From: Margaritifera margaritifera
Lineage: Eukaryota; Mollusca; Bivalvia; Unionida; Margaritiferidae
Reading direction: 5' to 3'
Length of the DNA: 64,000 bases
Assembly (NCBI GenBank): GCA_029931535.1
Contig: JAQPZY010001670.1
Coordinates: 5,294,501-5,358,500 of the forward strand
The translations under genes and the position numbers were made by a program. Below are positions 11,721 through 24,501 of this stretch, piece by piece. A model generated the notes under the pieces. That model had not been told where the DNA came from, searched no databases, and worked only from the letters and a program-made list of their open reading frames with translations. The first letter of the stretch is position 1. Every line of letters starts with the position of its first letter.

Positions 11721-14037
11721 TTTTAGTTCATTTAAGTTTATTGCCTGTAACGTTTACAAAATCGGTACACGTGTAAACGAACATTCATGTGGCTGTCAGT
11801 GATGCAGGAACTACCCGTTCCAATTGAATTAAATATTTCCACATCACTACTTGAAAAGACTGTTTAGTAGGATTTTTATGTTAATTCTTTTCTTAAAGAA
11901 TGTATGATTTTCACATCAAATGTGGTATGTCTTGGAAAAAACAGAAGTTGACGAGAAATGGTTGTAGCGCACAATACTCAATATTGCACATTAGGTTGAT
12001 TTACTGATAATGCTGATACAAATTTCTTTAAACTAGATTTTTTACCTTTTGAACAACATCGTTTATTAGCAGAACCTTTGATTGGTAACATGTTATTTTA
12101 AAGAAATACCGTTTCAAGTTTTCAAGCCATGCTACTGCAAAAGTATTCCATGCGCATGTTCAGGCAATGCGTCCAGTTGCATTATCAATTTTGTCACCAT
12201 GTACATATATGTAGCAGTAGGAAACGATATCACGACGATCCAAGGGATTACCGAAATTGTCAGATCTATTCAACAAAGACATGTCTTACAAACTGAATCC
12301 TGTTATAAAAAGAGGCAAAAAATGTAGAGCAAATGAAGCAGTCGCAAGTTGAGCGAAGTACGGCACGCACGTTATAGGACTCACGTTGCTAAATATATGG
12401 AAGAAGGGGAACGAGTCTAGAAATGGGTGTAGATAAAATAGAGTATATATGGATTTGGCTGGCCATGATTGGTTGATAACGACAGTAAAAAGTTTAGGAA
12501 AAAAAACTTTTGAGAGTTTATCCTAGTTGTAACTGAAAAAAATAGAAACCATGTTTTAGTGATGGAATTTCAGTCCTTTTACAGACTTGAGTTTGGAAAA
12601 CACATTTCTGAAATTAGCACTTGACTCTTTGGTGCGGAATTGAAAGCACATGTTTCAAGCACATGTTGATCCAGAAAATGCCGAGGTTCATATTGTTTTC
12701 TCTACACAGAAGCTATCATCAAGGATATGTCTATACTAATAAATATAGGTTTGATCACGAGCATTCAGAAATTTAAAGTCATTGAATTTTTAAAATCATG
12801 GTATTTGCATAGGTTTACTATGGGAGCTGAATTAGTACCGTGAGTCTTATAAAGCTGTCAGCCGTTCCTTACAGTTAGATACGGGGGAAAGTTGAGCTTC
12901 TAATCTTTTCGATTACACGGGTTCGTTTCGGTTTTTGTAAACCGTGTACACGTTTAGAAATTTCGGTGAATGTTTCAGCCTTAATTAGAACGTCAGTGTT
13001 ACATGGAATATAGACGCAAGTATATATCGAAATAGTACTGGATGCATCTAAATATTGCCAAATTTATTGTTCTACTTTCAAGTAACAATCAGAAAGTTAT
13101 ACGAAATTTACGCATTTCTGTTGTTATATCTTTAAAACTCCACAATGACATGTTGAAGTCTACCCCATAATCTTTCAATGAGTCTAACAAGCATATAACA
13201 AAATGGACGCTTTCTCAATCAACCTCACCCAGCCACTATATAAAATGATAATTATATATTTTTTACATGTGTTGCTTGAACGGCTCAAATTATTAATAAT
13301 TCGCTCAATTTTTGCTTTTTTTATGTGATTATATTTTTTATTTTCTTTTTTTCATATTCTATTTAAATCTGCTCTAGTTAGTTATTTCTTAATTCTGTTG
13401 TAGTAATTAACATAGATTCAAGAATCATAATTATTTGGATTCTACGTCAACAGTTTTATTACGCTACATGCGACTGCATTTTGAATTGTATTGTCTGATG
13501 CTGATTTTTAGCGCGTCGCATGTGCCTGCCATTTATTCATGTTGGCACTAATTATTGTTGTATATTTAATATTGGTTATATATATATGCATGTTTGCAAA
13601 AAGGTCGATAGCCCAATATGCAATACAGATTCTGTTATAAAAGCGTTTTCAAAATGGATTGGAATAGTTGTCTTGAATGCGTATAATTTGCTCAATATCT
13701 AAATCATGGTTTGTCAAAATATGAACACATATCAAGTCCCATGCATATTTATTACGATGTACATGATTTATTTCAAAATAAATTCACTCAATCCGTGCCA
13801 GCTTACCCATGAAAATAATTTTTCGGAATGTTTTCTAGCGGAATGAAATCAATATTTACGCTCTATTTACCATGTTTGAAATCGGCTTTCATAACAGAAA
13901 GTATCTGCAGGAGTTAAGAAAGTGTACACTTTTTCAGTAACTATATTTTAGTTCATACTTTTTTAAAAATTAAAATAATAAAATACAATATTCTATGAAA
14001 TATGTATGAGACATATCAATTATGTTTTTTCCCCCAG
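11721..14037. other. AT-rich intronic sequence, nothing recognised
   Basis: No supported gene. I searched here for the missing 5' ENPP exon, which should encode an SFDGFRWDY-like and a TFPNH-like motif, and did not find it. The last 30 bases form a pyrimidine-rich tract ending in CCCCCAG, the acceptor of the exon at 14038. Confidence 0.55.
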
Positions 14038-14535
14038 GACTTTATGAAGAAACCCATGGAATTATTGCTAACAAAATGTACGACCCAGAGTTTAAAGAAA
14101 TATTTACTATGGCGACAAAGACTTCAAAATGGTGGGACGGTGGTGAGCCTATTTGGGTGACAGCACGGAAACATGGTAAGAAGAGCGCCACCTATTTTTG
14201 GCCAGGAAGCGAAACGGAAATTCATGGATTCCGACCTAATAAATGGAAGCCATACAATGAATCGGACCCTTTCGATAACAGAATTGACACGGTCATCGAT
14301 TGGTTACTGAAAGACCAGGCGGATATTGTGACGCTGTACTTCCACGAGCCCGACAACACTGGACATATTTTCGGCCCGAACTCGACACAGGTTGCGAAAA
14401 AGGTCCAAGAGATGGACGGCTGGCTGGGTTATCTTATGACGAATCTTACTGACCATGGGCTTTGGGATAAAGTCAACGTGATAGTCACAAGTGACCATGG
14501 CATGGCGGCCGTCGACGTCAACTCAAGAGTTATAG
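14038..14535 (+). CDS. ENPP4/5-like phosphodiesterase, exon A (internal)
   Basis: Internal exon of a type I phosphodiesterase/nucleotide pyrophosphatase. These ecto-enzymes hydrolyse nucleotide or lipid phosphodiesters outside the cell. The acceptor CCCCCAG precedes 14038; the donor GTCTGT starts at 14536; both ends are phase 1 (498 bp). The protein begins LYEETHGIIANKMYD, the segment that follows the nucleophile-Thr motif in the family. It then has GGEPIWVTA, TYFWPGSE, the metal-binding EPDNTGH (Asp and His) and TSDHGM (Asp and His). Stretches such as GLW-KVNVIVTSDHGM resemble ENPP4 and ENPP5 more than ENPP1-3. The exon carrying the first metal-binding Asp and the catalytic Thr is not in the window as far as I can see. 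Codon use and the open frame show no decay. Confidence 0.95.
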
Positions 14536-15811
14536 GTCTGTCAATAACAGGAATAGTTGAAGTAGGTGATGTTATATATTGTAGGTATATTTTGAGGCTG
14601 TAGGTCTGAAATTTAGTAAATCATGGAATTTACACAGAGTGTAGAATTAGGTTAAGGTAAAAATTTATCCAAGTCTACTAATAGTTCAACAGGCCGGATC
14701 CCATTCCGCTTGCCATGGGGTCAAGCAACTAAGTACACTTCTGTCTGGCTCTGGAGCTTGCTGCTCATTGCTAGTTTTTCTCTCTGCAAAGTCACATACA
14801 GGGGGAAATGCAGTAAGGACACCAGAACATGTCTGCGATTAGGAATCATGCTTCAAATCAAAGACGATGAGATACGCCCAGAATCACGCAATTTTAAACG
14901 CATAAATAAAAAATACAGCATCAAATTAGGCACCTTAAAGCGAACGGCGATATACCGCGAGCAAAAATACCTGACGTAATCATATCACAACACTTGCAGT
15001 CGTTCCCACGGTTTACAAACGCTATAGCCTACACTTTCAACTCGTATTCCTGCAGATATAGAATAGTGGAAATGATAGTATTAAAAACAAAATCGTACCT
15101 TTTCAAATTGAATCATTCAACAGCAAAACAAAATTACAGTGAGTCCTTTTTAAGACCAACCATTGGTTATAATTGCTGTTTTAAACGGACTATATCGGGC
15201 CTTCATAGAGCTAATCTCGATACTTTTATTGCATTGGCTGTTCGTAGTAAATTACCGTTCGCTGTAAAACAAATGTAAAAAGCTAAGTGCCGAAGAGGAC
15301 GCAAAATTTATTGGAGAAAACTGCACAAGAAACAAGTATACATTTATCGTAAAAAATAGAAAACTAGTTCTAAAAGGCGATTTATTTCTGATGTTCTTTC
15401 CTTTAGCTAGTCTGGTTTATATTCTGTCATACGTATCGAAAATATAGCCAAGTAAATACTGGAAACCAATGAAAACAAGAACTATCTTTTAAAAAATAAA
15501 CGTGACGAAGTGCATATGGAATGGCATGTAAAGACTATCGTAAGTAATCTGTTGTGTTGTTGTTGAGAATCAAAAATAATATTTTGATCTTTTTTATAGT
15601 TTAAGTATGGAAAAGAAATTGGGTCATCTATCTGCAGGTACAATACAGTATAATTTTATGTGGTTATATTACAATTCTTCAAAGACTAAATTAGGAATAT
15701 AAGTTAAAAATCAGTTATATCGATTGCACCAAAGAATTTGCTTTAATGTCATGCAAGAGTTCCGTCTTGTTTCAAAAGATAATATGGGATGTGTTTGTGC
15801 AAGTTTACCTC

Positions 15812-16152
15812 TCTTAGGAATAGGTCTGTACAAATTGTAAATCTCCCTCTGAAATAGATCTATGCAAGGTTTAAGTCTCCATATGGAATAGATCTGTACA
15901 AGTTTTAAGTCTCCATATGGAATAGATCTGTACAAGTTTTAAGTCTCCATATGGAATAGATCTGTACAAGTTTTAAGTCTCCATATGGAATAGATCTTTA
16001 CAAGTTTTAAGTCGCCATATGGAATAGATCTATGCAAGTTTTAAGTCTCCATATGGAATAGATCTATACAAGTTGTAAATCTCCCTATGGAATAGATATG
16101 TACAAGTTGTAAGCCTGCCTATGGAATAGACCAGTACAAGTTGTAAATCAGT
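15812..16152. repeat. Minisatellite, 34-bp unit
   Basis: About ten copies containing ATATGGAATAGATCTGTACA and GTTTTAAGTCTCC. Central copies are nearly identical and outer copies are diverged. Confidence 0.93.
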
Positions 16153-16199
16153 ACTAGAGCATGCTACTTGTGGGTCAAATGTCAATCTTATGTCAAATA

Positions 16200-16940
16200 G
16201 GGTCTGTGGATTCTAAAGTTCTTTGCGAATTTAACATGAACCAAAATGTCCATAGGTTTAACATGATGGATCTGTTTGGTTTCAACTGTAACATTGTAAC
16301 ATGATGGGTCTGTCAGGTGGTAAATGTAACATTGTAATATTATGGGGTAGTCTGGCCTCTAACGGCAAATACTATGCTTAAAAAATGGTTTAACCCTTAG
16401 TCGTCTTTATGGAGCATAAGGGGAATTTAACATGGTAAGGACTCTCTGACCACTAACGGGAATTTAACAGGGTGAGGTCTCTCTGGCCTCTACAGGGAAT
16501 TTAAGATATAGATCGCTTGAGGCGGGCACAAAAATGTCACATGGGGGTCTAAGGGAATCATGTGCTAAAAAGGGTCTGTGGATTCTTGGGACAAGATGGG
16601 AACTCCTATGTTAAAAATGTCAATAGGTTTGACATGATAGGTCTGTTGGATCTGTTTCGCGGAAACTGTGACATTGTAACATTATGGGGCACTATTGTCT
16701 CTAACAGGAAGTAACATTACCTCGTAGGTTTAACATATGTGGGGCATTATGGCTTCCAACGGGAATTTAACATGGAAATGGCCTCTGGCCTCTAACGAGA
16801 ATTTAACGCGGAGATGTCACTTGGGGGACAAAATTGTCATTTGGTGGTATATGGGAAATTAGCATTATGACCCCATATTGTCGCTTTTGGGAATAGGGGG
16901 CTCAAGGGAATATAGAAAATGATGGGGTCTAACGGGTGCA
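16200..16940. repeat. Diverged long-period tandem duplication (about 365 bp)
   Basis: Segments starting GGTCTGTGGATTCT at about 16200 and 16566 are followed in the same order by an AATGTC-ATAGGTTT-ACATGAT segment, GGATCTGTTT, and ACATTGTAACAT with TCTAAC. The rest is a looser repeat of GGGAATTTAACATGG and CTCTGGCCTCTAAC motifs. Confidence 0.65.
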
Positions 16941-17548
16941 ATGTAAAAACTACAATTACTGACCAATACCCAGTGGCCTACTATCCAAAACTCCCACACC
17001 TACTAACCCACACACCGTTTCGACTCCAGCACTCATAGTTACTCATCAACACAGGGCAGGGATAGGATGTAAAATAAAGGGGAATAAAAAAATAGAATTT
17101 AAATTCCTTATAAACAAAAATTAACTTCCCTATCCCGTTACCTCCCTATTAACCCCTTCTAAACAGAGTAACTAAAAATTACCACTCCCTACTACCCTTA
17201 TAATCCTTATAACTTTACCAGTGGAGTGAAAGAAAGAAAAATAATAGTAATACATACACACAAACACACTTAAGAACAGGGAACTGACTTACATTTTAAA
17301 ATCCATACACAGACATATTCATTATAAATCCTGTAAGAAGCCCAAGTAGGGTTTAGAATTGTTTTCAAGCTTAGATTTAACGTTCTCACAAAAACTACGC
17401 TACCTATGTTACTGGCAGCAAGTTTGCAAGCATTTTCATTGTCAAGCCAGCCAGATTGAATTTTTCAGTTTTGGTGACAAATGTTACAAATCTGCCGACC
17501 CTAGATTTTTAGTACATGGACTGACTTCTCTTTTCTTAATGTTACATT

Positions 17549-17827
17549 GGTCGTCCTAGATTTAAGACGATGAGTGAAAATAGTGCTGTTGAAACCAGAG
17601 TTAAATTTATGCTGCATTTTCAAACTAACGAGTTTGGCGTTGAAGCTAAGATTTAGTGTAAAATTGTGACATTTTTATGGTTGTTTTTATCGAAAGCAGC
17701 AAAATTAAGATTTTCTTGTAAGGTTGTGACATATTTCTGTATGTGTCTTTTGAAAACAGCGAAACCGAAGCTGTGCATCTTACGGAATTTCTTTTGTGCC
17801 AAACCCGAGAGTGACAGAAAGAGAGGG

Positions 17828-17905
<78 letters not shown>

Positions 17906-17969
17906 ACTTTGAAAACAGTAAAACTAGAGCTGTGCATCTTGCAGAATTTATTTTGTGGCAAACCCAAAG

Positions 17970-18040
<71 letters not shown>

Positions 18041-18092
18041 TTTTTTCACGTAATCATTGGCAATTTCGACTACGGCAAGTCATTATGACATA

Positions 18093-18148
<56 letters not shown>

Positions 18149-18308
18149 GGATGGAAAGAGGGAGGGAGGGAGATATCCCGATAACTTTCTCTCACGGTGG
18201 GCAGCGGCAGCAATTGCCACTACCACTTCAGCCACTTGAAGGTGAAGAAAGGTTTAAGATAGTTACAGCTCAATCATTGCAATCAGAAGCTTGACGTGTG
18301 TGTGTCTG

Positions 18309-18340
<32 letters not shown>

Positions 18341-18460
18341 AGGGAGAGAAATATAAATAGAGAGCCTTCTGTTATCTCTCTCTCACGGTGAGCAGCAGCA
18401 GCAACTATTACTACCGCTACAGCAACTTGGACGTGGAAGAAGGTATAAGACAGTTAAAGG
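17549..18460. repeat. Compound repeat block with four (GA)n tracts
   Basis: GA microsatellites lie at 17831-17903, 17973-18037, about 18097-18146 and 18307-18334. The sequences between them are also duplicated. GAGCTGTGCATCTTGCAGAA at 17926 matches a copy near 17769. A CTCACGGTG-GCAGC block at 18190 recurs at 18381. Open frames here encode poly-(RE) or poly-(SL) and are microsatellite read-through. Confidence 0.9.
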
Positions 18461-19186
18461 TGATGTTATCGAGTCCATTATTTTTTTCCTTCTAAAACCA
18501 AATGCCCTTTTCAGAGCCTGCCTAGATCTCTTGAAAAAGAGATACTACTCACCACTGCCAAATTAAGCAAAACTGAAATCCCTCCATTATAAAATTTGTG
18601 TGTGAGTATGTGTGTGTTTGAATATTGTATCCATACTTCCATTCTTAAAAAAAACCCAAAAACAAAAACCCAAGACATAAAATAACTTACGTTGTTTGGT
18701 ATATTCTCGTGAATAAGAATCACGATGAAATTTCAAAAACACATCGCAAAAGTTCATTTTTACACTTCATTTACTGTCTTTTTTTTCATTTCTTCACTGG
18801 CATGGGTTCTTCTTTTGAGTCAGTACATGTTCTTGTAGGAATCCAAGACTGCGTTGATGAAGAAAATACACACCATATTGTACACACATTGTTGGGAATC
18901 TGATCGTTGTAATCACACATTTTTCAATTTGTAGGATACAGCTGTAATACTGCATTTTTTCTATGTTCCAGTCGTAGATGTAAAGTTTTCACTAAACGGG
19001 TACTTACTGTCAGCAAGTTGTATTTAAAAGATATTCAGTGCACAAACAGGCAAATGCTTCGTTCATAATTGGGTTTTTTTTTCTTCATAAATTTAGTTTT
19101 TGTCGTCTTCGATATCTATTGTCGCCTAATAAACACACTAACTAGACTGTGACTTTCCCAATGTTGCAAAATGTGTGTGGTGTTTT

Positions 19187-19212
19187 TTTTTTTTTTTTGT
19201 TTTTTTTTTTTG
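19187..19212. repeat. Poly-T tract
   Basis: Two near-continuous T runs, interrupted by a single G, immediately before the second copy of a dispersed segment (GGTTTAAGACCACGAGTGAA) that is also near 17560. Confidence 0.85.
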
Positions 19213-19531
19213 GCCTAGGTTTAAGACCACGAGTGAAAATATTGTTGTTCAGACCACAGTTAAATTATTGTGCTACATTGTCAAACCAAGTTATCGTTGT
19301 AACTAGAGCTGGGATGCTGTAAAACAGACGGTTCTAATGAATGCAAATTGTAGAAAAAGCAATGTTACTGTAGTTTACATCGAATACTTTCCGGGTAATA
19401 TTTGGTGTTTAGTTCGTGTTCAATTGTTAAAATAATCAGTGAAGACCAATCATACTAGATTAGCATTCATTCTGAGGTTAAGTGTTAAGGCATGGATCAA
19501 GAGTTAAGCTTCAAGAGAGTTTTATTTCAGT

Positions 19532-21512
19532 TAGAACTACTAAGTGGCACATGAAGAAAACATGGATTGTATGATATCTCACTCAGAGCTACTACGTGGC
19601 ACATGAGGAAAACAGTACGAACAGTATGAGAACTACTACGTGGCAAATGAGGAAAACAGTACGAATGGTATGAGAACTACTACGTGGCAAACGAGGAAAA
19701 CAGTACGGATAGCATAAGAACTACTACGTGGCAAATGAGGAAAACAGTACTAATAGTATGAGACCTACTACGTGGCAAATGAGGAAAACAGTACGGATAG
19801 TATGAGACCTACTACGTGGCAAATGAGGAAAACGGTACGAATAGAATTAGAACTACTACGTGACACACAAGGAAAACAGTACGGATAGTATGATATCTCA
19901 CTCAGAGCTACAACTTGACACATGAAGAAAACAGTTCAGATAGTATGAGAATTACTACGTGACACTTGAGGAAAACAGTACGGATTGTATGATATTTTAT
20001 TCAGAGTTACTACGAGACACATGAGGAGAACTACAACGTGGCACATGAGGACAATAGTATGGATATTATGAGAACTACAACGTGGCACATGAGGAAAAGA
20101 GTATGGATATTATGAGAACTACTACGTGACACATGAGGGAAGCAGTAGTAATAGTATGAGAACTACTGCGTGACACATGAGGAAAACATTACGGATATTA
20201 TGATATTTCACTCAGAGCTACTACGTGGCAAACGAGGAAAACAGTACGGATAGCATGAGAACTACTACATGGCACACGAGGAAAACAGTACGGATAGTAT
20301 GAGAACTACTACGTGACACAGGAGGAAAACAGTACGGATAGTATGAGAACTGCTACGTGACACAGGAGGAACACAGTACGGATAGCATGAGAACTACTAC
20401 GTGACACAGGAGAAAAACAGCACGGAGAGTATAAGAACTACTACGTGACACAGGAGGAAAACAGTACGGATAGTATAAGAACTACTACGTGACACATGAG
20501 GAAAACAGTACGGATAGTATGAGAACTATTACGTGACACAGGAGGAAAACAGTATGGATAGTATGAGAACTACTACGTGACACAGGAGGAACACAGTACG
20601 GATAGCATGAGAACTACTACGTGGCACATGAGGAAAACAGTACGCATAGTATGAAAACTACTACGTGACACAGGAGGAAAACAGTACGGATAGTATATTT
20701 CATTCAGAGCTACTACGTAACACATGACGAGAACAACTATGTGGCACATGAGGAAAACAGTACAGATAGTATAAGAACTACTACCTGACACTAGAGGAAA
20801 ACAATACGAATAGTATAAGAACTACTACGTGACACAGGAGGAAAACAGTACGGATAGTATAAGAACTACTACGTGACACAGGAGAAAAACAGTACGGATA
20901 GTATAAGAACTACTACGTGACACATGAGGAAAACAGTATGGATAGTATAAGAACTACTACGTGACACAGGAAGAAAACAGTACGGATAGTATAATTCATT
21001 CAGAGCTACTACGTAACACATGACGAAAACAACTATGTGGCACATTAGGAAAACAGTATTGATAGTATAAGAACTACTACGTGACACAAGGGAAAACAGT
21101 ACGGATAGTATAAGAACTACTACGTGACACAGGAGGAAAACAGTACGGATAGTATGAGGACTACTACGTGACACATGAGGAAAATAGTACGTATAGCATG
21201 AGGACTACTACGTGACACAGGAGGAAAATAGTACGGATAGTATGAGGACTACTACGGGACACAGGAGGAATATAGTACGGATAGTATGAGGACTACTACT
21301 TGACACAGGAGGAAAATAGTATGGATAGTATGAGGACTACTACGTGACACAGGAGGAAAACAGTACGGATAGTATGAGGACTACTACGGGACACATGAGG
21401 AAAATAGTACGGATAGCATGAGGACTACTACGTGACACATGAGGAAAACAGTACGGATAGTATGAGGACTATTACGTGACACATGAGGAAAATAGTACGG
21501 AAAATATGGTAT
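19532..21512. repeat. Large minisatellite, 44-bp unit with ACGTG core
   Basis: About 45 copies containing GAACTACTACGTGACACA-GAGGAAAACAGTACGGATAGTAT (unit described in parts: GAACTACTACGTGACACA, then GGAAAACAGTACGG, then ATAGTAT). Some units carry an inserted ATTTCATTCAGAGCTACTACG variant. It fills almost 2 kb of the ENPP-like intron. Minus-strand frames across it (72 and 101 residues) are repeat read-through. Confidence 0.96.
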
Positions 21513-22617
21513 CACATATACAAATTAAAGTACATTAAAACTATTCTGGACGAGCATACACGTGATCGATTCAATATAATTCTGAATTGTACATATATTT
21601 CAGGGAAATACACTGAATAACCACACACATACACAAACACACACACACAGTCAGTATTAATTCCATATTAAGAAGTATATTTATATAAACCTGGAGAGGA
21701 AATAACACTTTGATGAATATAATATAAAGAACTAATACTTCTTGTTGACTGCTGCACAAATAAGTTAAATCGGTCTAATTATGTATTTTCTGTTTATTTT
21801 ACTCGAACGTTCATCTCTTAAAAGTCACTCAAGTCACTAAAATTGGATCCTGGCAAGTGAATTCTAGTGTAAATGGTTTTATTAGTGCAAGGTAGAACTT
21901 TAACATACATAAAACCTGTTTGCAAATGACACTTAAGCGAAGGACATATTGGTTCTTTAAGACAGGTATCTTACAGTGGAGTCAAGCATTAACTCTCCGT
22001 CCTTATAGAAGTAAATGTAGATATATATTACCCTACTTTATAATAATCAACGAACTTTAAAATCAAGAATCGCTGGAATACGAACATCCTTGATAAAATC
22101 ATTTTTTGAAAGTCTAATCATGGTGTTGAAGGGAAAAATGATTCGGACTGTGCAAGTTTTGCTGAAATCATAAAATGATTAGCGGTTTCCTTGGACCATC
22201 TTTCAGATCCACCACTGCCTATCCTTTATCTGTGATACACTAACAGTACTAATTTTTATTTTGGTGATAAACTGAAACACAAGTCTTCTAAATCATTTTA
22301 TGCCAATAGATCAAATCAATACCGTATTGCCGGTTGTTCTCGCTGAGGTTGTATTTTTCGCTAAATGCGCGATTATTAAGTCTTTAGCGAAAATAAAACA
22401 CCCGTGAAAAATTTATTACAAGTTAGATAATGATATGAACTAATGTTAGTGGAACATCAGCGCAAAATTTCAACACAACGCAAACGTGGTGCGAATTTGA
22501 CACACTGCAAAAATAACCCAATCTAATATAGTATATATCTATCATGTAATTATTGCGAAGATCTATTTTATTTGTTAAATAGCCCCCTATGATTTCACAA
22601 TACTACGCTCTTTGCAG

Positions 22618-22850
22618 ATATTTATGACTACGTGAACCCCAGTGCTATTAAGATTGCGACATCAGTTGGGGAGATCCTGAACATCCTTCCTGTCAATGGG
22701 AAGGAGGATGAAATGGCGCTAAATCTGACCAAACATCCGAACATGACAGTCTACAAAAAACAGGATATACCAGAACATTGGCATTACAAGAACAACAGAC
22801 GGATCCTGCCCATTCTGCTGGTGGCGGATGAGGGATGGCTGATTGTCATG
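22618..22850 (+). CDS. ENPP4/5-like phosphodiesterase, exon B
   Basis: Acceptor TTTGCAG ends at 22617. The first two bases complete a GAT codon with the last G of exon A (I-D-IYDYVN). Donor GTATGT starts at 22851, phase 0. The 233-bp exon encodes the substrate-lid region, then HPNMTVYKKQDIPEHWHYKN and RRILPILLVADEGWLIVM. The closest remembered relatives are ENPP5 (a VYKKEDVPE-WHYK-N segment and VADEGW) and ENPP4 (LVADEGW). It has no stops or frame breaks. The fit to exon A and exon C in both phase and protein order is the main evidence that these form one gene. Confidence 0.95.
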
Positions 22851-23019
22851 GTATGTGTGTAGATGGATAGATTTAGTTGGACACTGGGTTTCATGAAAAA
22901 AAAAGCTTGTAATATGAATGGATTTATCTAGGTAACATCATATGTCTCTGGTACCTGGTAGTATATAAAAGGTCCATCTAAATTCAGGTATTCTATCACC
23001 GACTGTAGGAGAAGAGAGC

Positions 23020-23280
23020 GAAGAAGATGTAAGCTATGTGTGACATGCCTGAAAGGCTTTCCACTGTTTCAGCCAAAATCAGTGAATTTGGTTCAATGGG
23101 ATGCCGATATTATATGTGGCGTTCCACAGAGGAACTCAAGAGACGTTCCCATTCACTGGAGAACAAGATTACGTACCACAAGGCAAAGGCTCGTAACCTT
23201 CAGCATAATAACATTATCTACTCTAACACACACCATTACACATCACGTGATAATTGGTGGCAGCGACGTGATTAGAGAAT
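23020..23280 (+). mobile_element. Possible LTR-retrotransposon end with primer-binding-like site
   Basis: The stretch ends ACATCACGTGATAATTGG, then TGGCAGCGACGTGATTA. A TGGTGGCAGCG-type sequence just after an LTR is a common primer-binding context in Gypsy elements. No internal gag/pol and no second LTR were found, so this could be a solo fragment or chance. Confidence 0.25.
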
Positions 23281-23978
23281 GAGGTATCAGGATAGGAGTT
23301 GTAACGCATTGCGGACGAGATTTGGCAAAAGGTGCGGTGTGGTTGTTCGCAATCGTGGGACTTACAAGTGCCTGGAGTGTCGGCACTTTTTCACGTTTGA
23401 ATATGCATGTGTAGTGTTTAACGGCACATCATCACAATCCTGGCTATATAGAGCCAAGTAAGTATAGGTATGCCAAAAAAAAAAAAAGGTGTAAAAAATG
23501 ATAAAGGCAAAAAGTTTTAAAATCTTTTAATTACAAAGTAAAATGTTTTATATAAACGGTACTCTTACAAAATCTAAGACTTTCTCAGCTGGAAAATCAT
23601 CACGGAACGCATTCCAGGTTAAAAAAGTTGCCTCCATCACGGCATGCAGGATGGCGCATCCGGTCTTTATACAAACCTGAGGGGGAAAGGGTGGGGAACT
23701 TTTCGTACTGTCAGAACTGATCAGGGTATAAAGATGCATACAAAAGTGAGTAATGTCACTAAAAATATTAGCGTAGTGAAGTCAGAATCTGGCACTTTTT
23801 CCGTGTCCACTTCACCAGTAATTTTATGCATGTCTTGCTGGTGACCTGTGCCAGCGCACTTGGTCACCCTCGGACAGAATGCTGTGGTAATTCGTTCTCT
23901 TGGAGAAATGCGGCTACTGAGATGTGCTTTCTGGTGAGTCATCAAACGAAAAATTTAAATTATTGGAGCAAAGCAGCA

Positions 23979-23980
23979 AA

Positions 23981-24026
<46 letters not shown>
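23979..24026. repeat. (TAAA)n microsatellite
   Basis: About 12 TAAA units. Confidence 0.95.
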
Positions 24027-24027
<1 letters not shown>

Positions 24028-24436
24028 CATTTAATCCACAAAGCAAGCTGCTCAAAGTATAATATGCCATAATAACCGGCATTGTATAATGGGATGCTGA
24101 AATTTCCTCTCATGGTGAGACCCCTTTAAATAGCTGAATCTAGAGACTAGAAACCGTACATCAACTTCCAGATTTTGGAAGTTATAGTACAGCTAAGCTG
24201 CACCCCGTTATATGATACAATTATATGATTCAGTGCAAGTGTAGTTTTACCTCGGCAAGGTCAGCGACACTAAATACAGACGGGAGGGAAGAAAGAGTCG
24301 AGATTAAAACTAAAGCAGTAATTCACCCAGAAGATATTGTCTATAGATACATTTCGTTAATAAAAAAAACAACAAATTTTAACCATAACTCAAGCATCAT
24401 CCTTGTAATAACTGATCGTAATAAACACCTTTAGAT

Positions 24437-24439
<3 letters not shown>

Positions 24440-24499
<60 letters not shown>
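24440..24499. repeat. (GA)n microsatellite
   Basis: About 30 uninterrupted GA units inside the ENPP-like intron. Confidence 0.97.

Positions 24500-24501
<2 letters not shown>

Larger units (their letters stand above)
14536..22617 (+). other. ENPP4/5-like gene, intron (8,082 bp)
   Basis: Phase-1 intron between exons A and B, GT at 14536 and TTTGCAG ending at 22617. It holds the minisatellites at 15812-16152, 16200-16940 and 19532-21512 and the GA-rich duplicated block at 17550-18460. The rest (14536-15800, 16941-17540, 18461-19530, 21513-22617) shows no gene that I recognise. Confidence 0.9.

Noticed and set aside
17653..18294. Poly-(Arg-Glu) and poly-(Ser-Leu) open frames
   Set aside because: Translated (GA)n microsatellites and their complements.
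20573..21174. Minus-strand frames of 72 and 101 residues with repeated VFLMCHVVV words
   Set aside because: Read-through of the 44-bp array.
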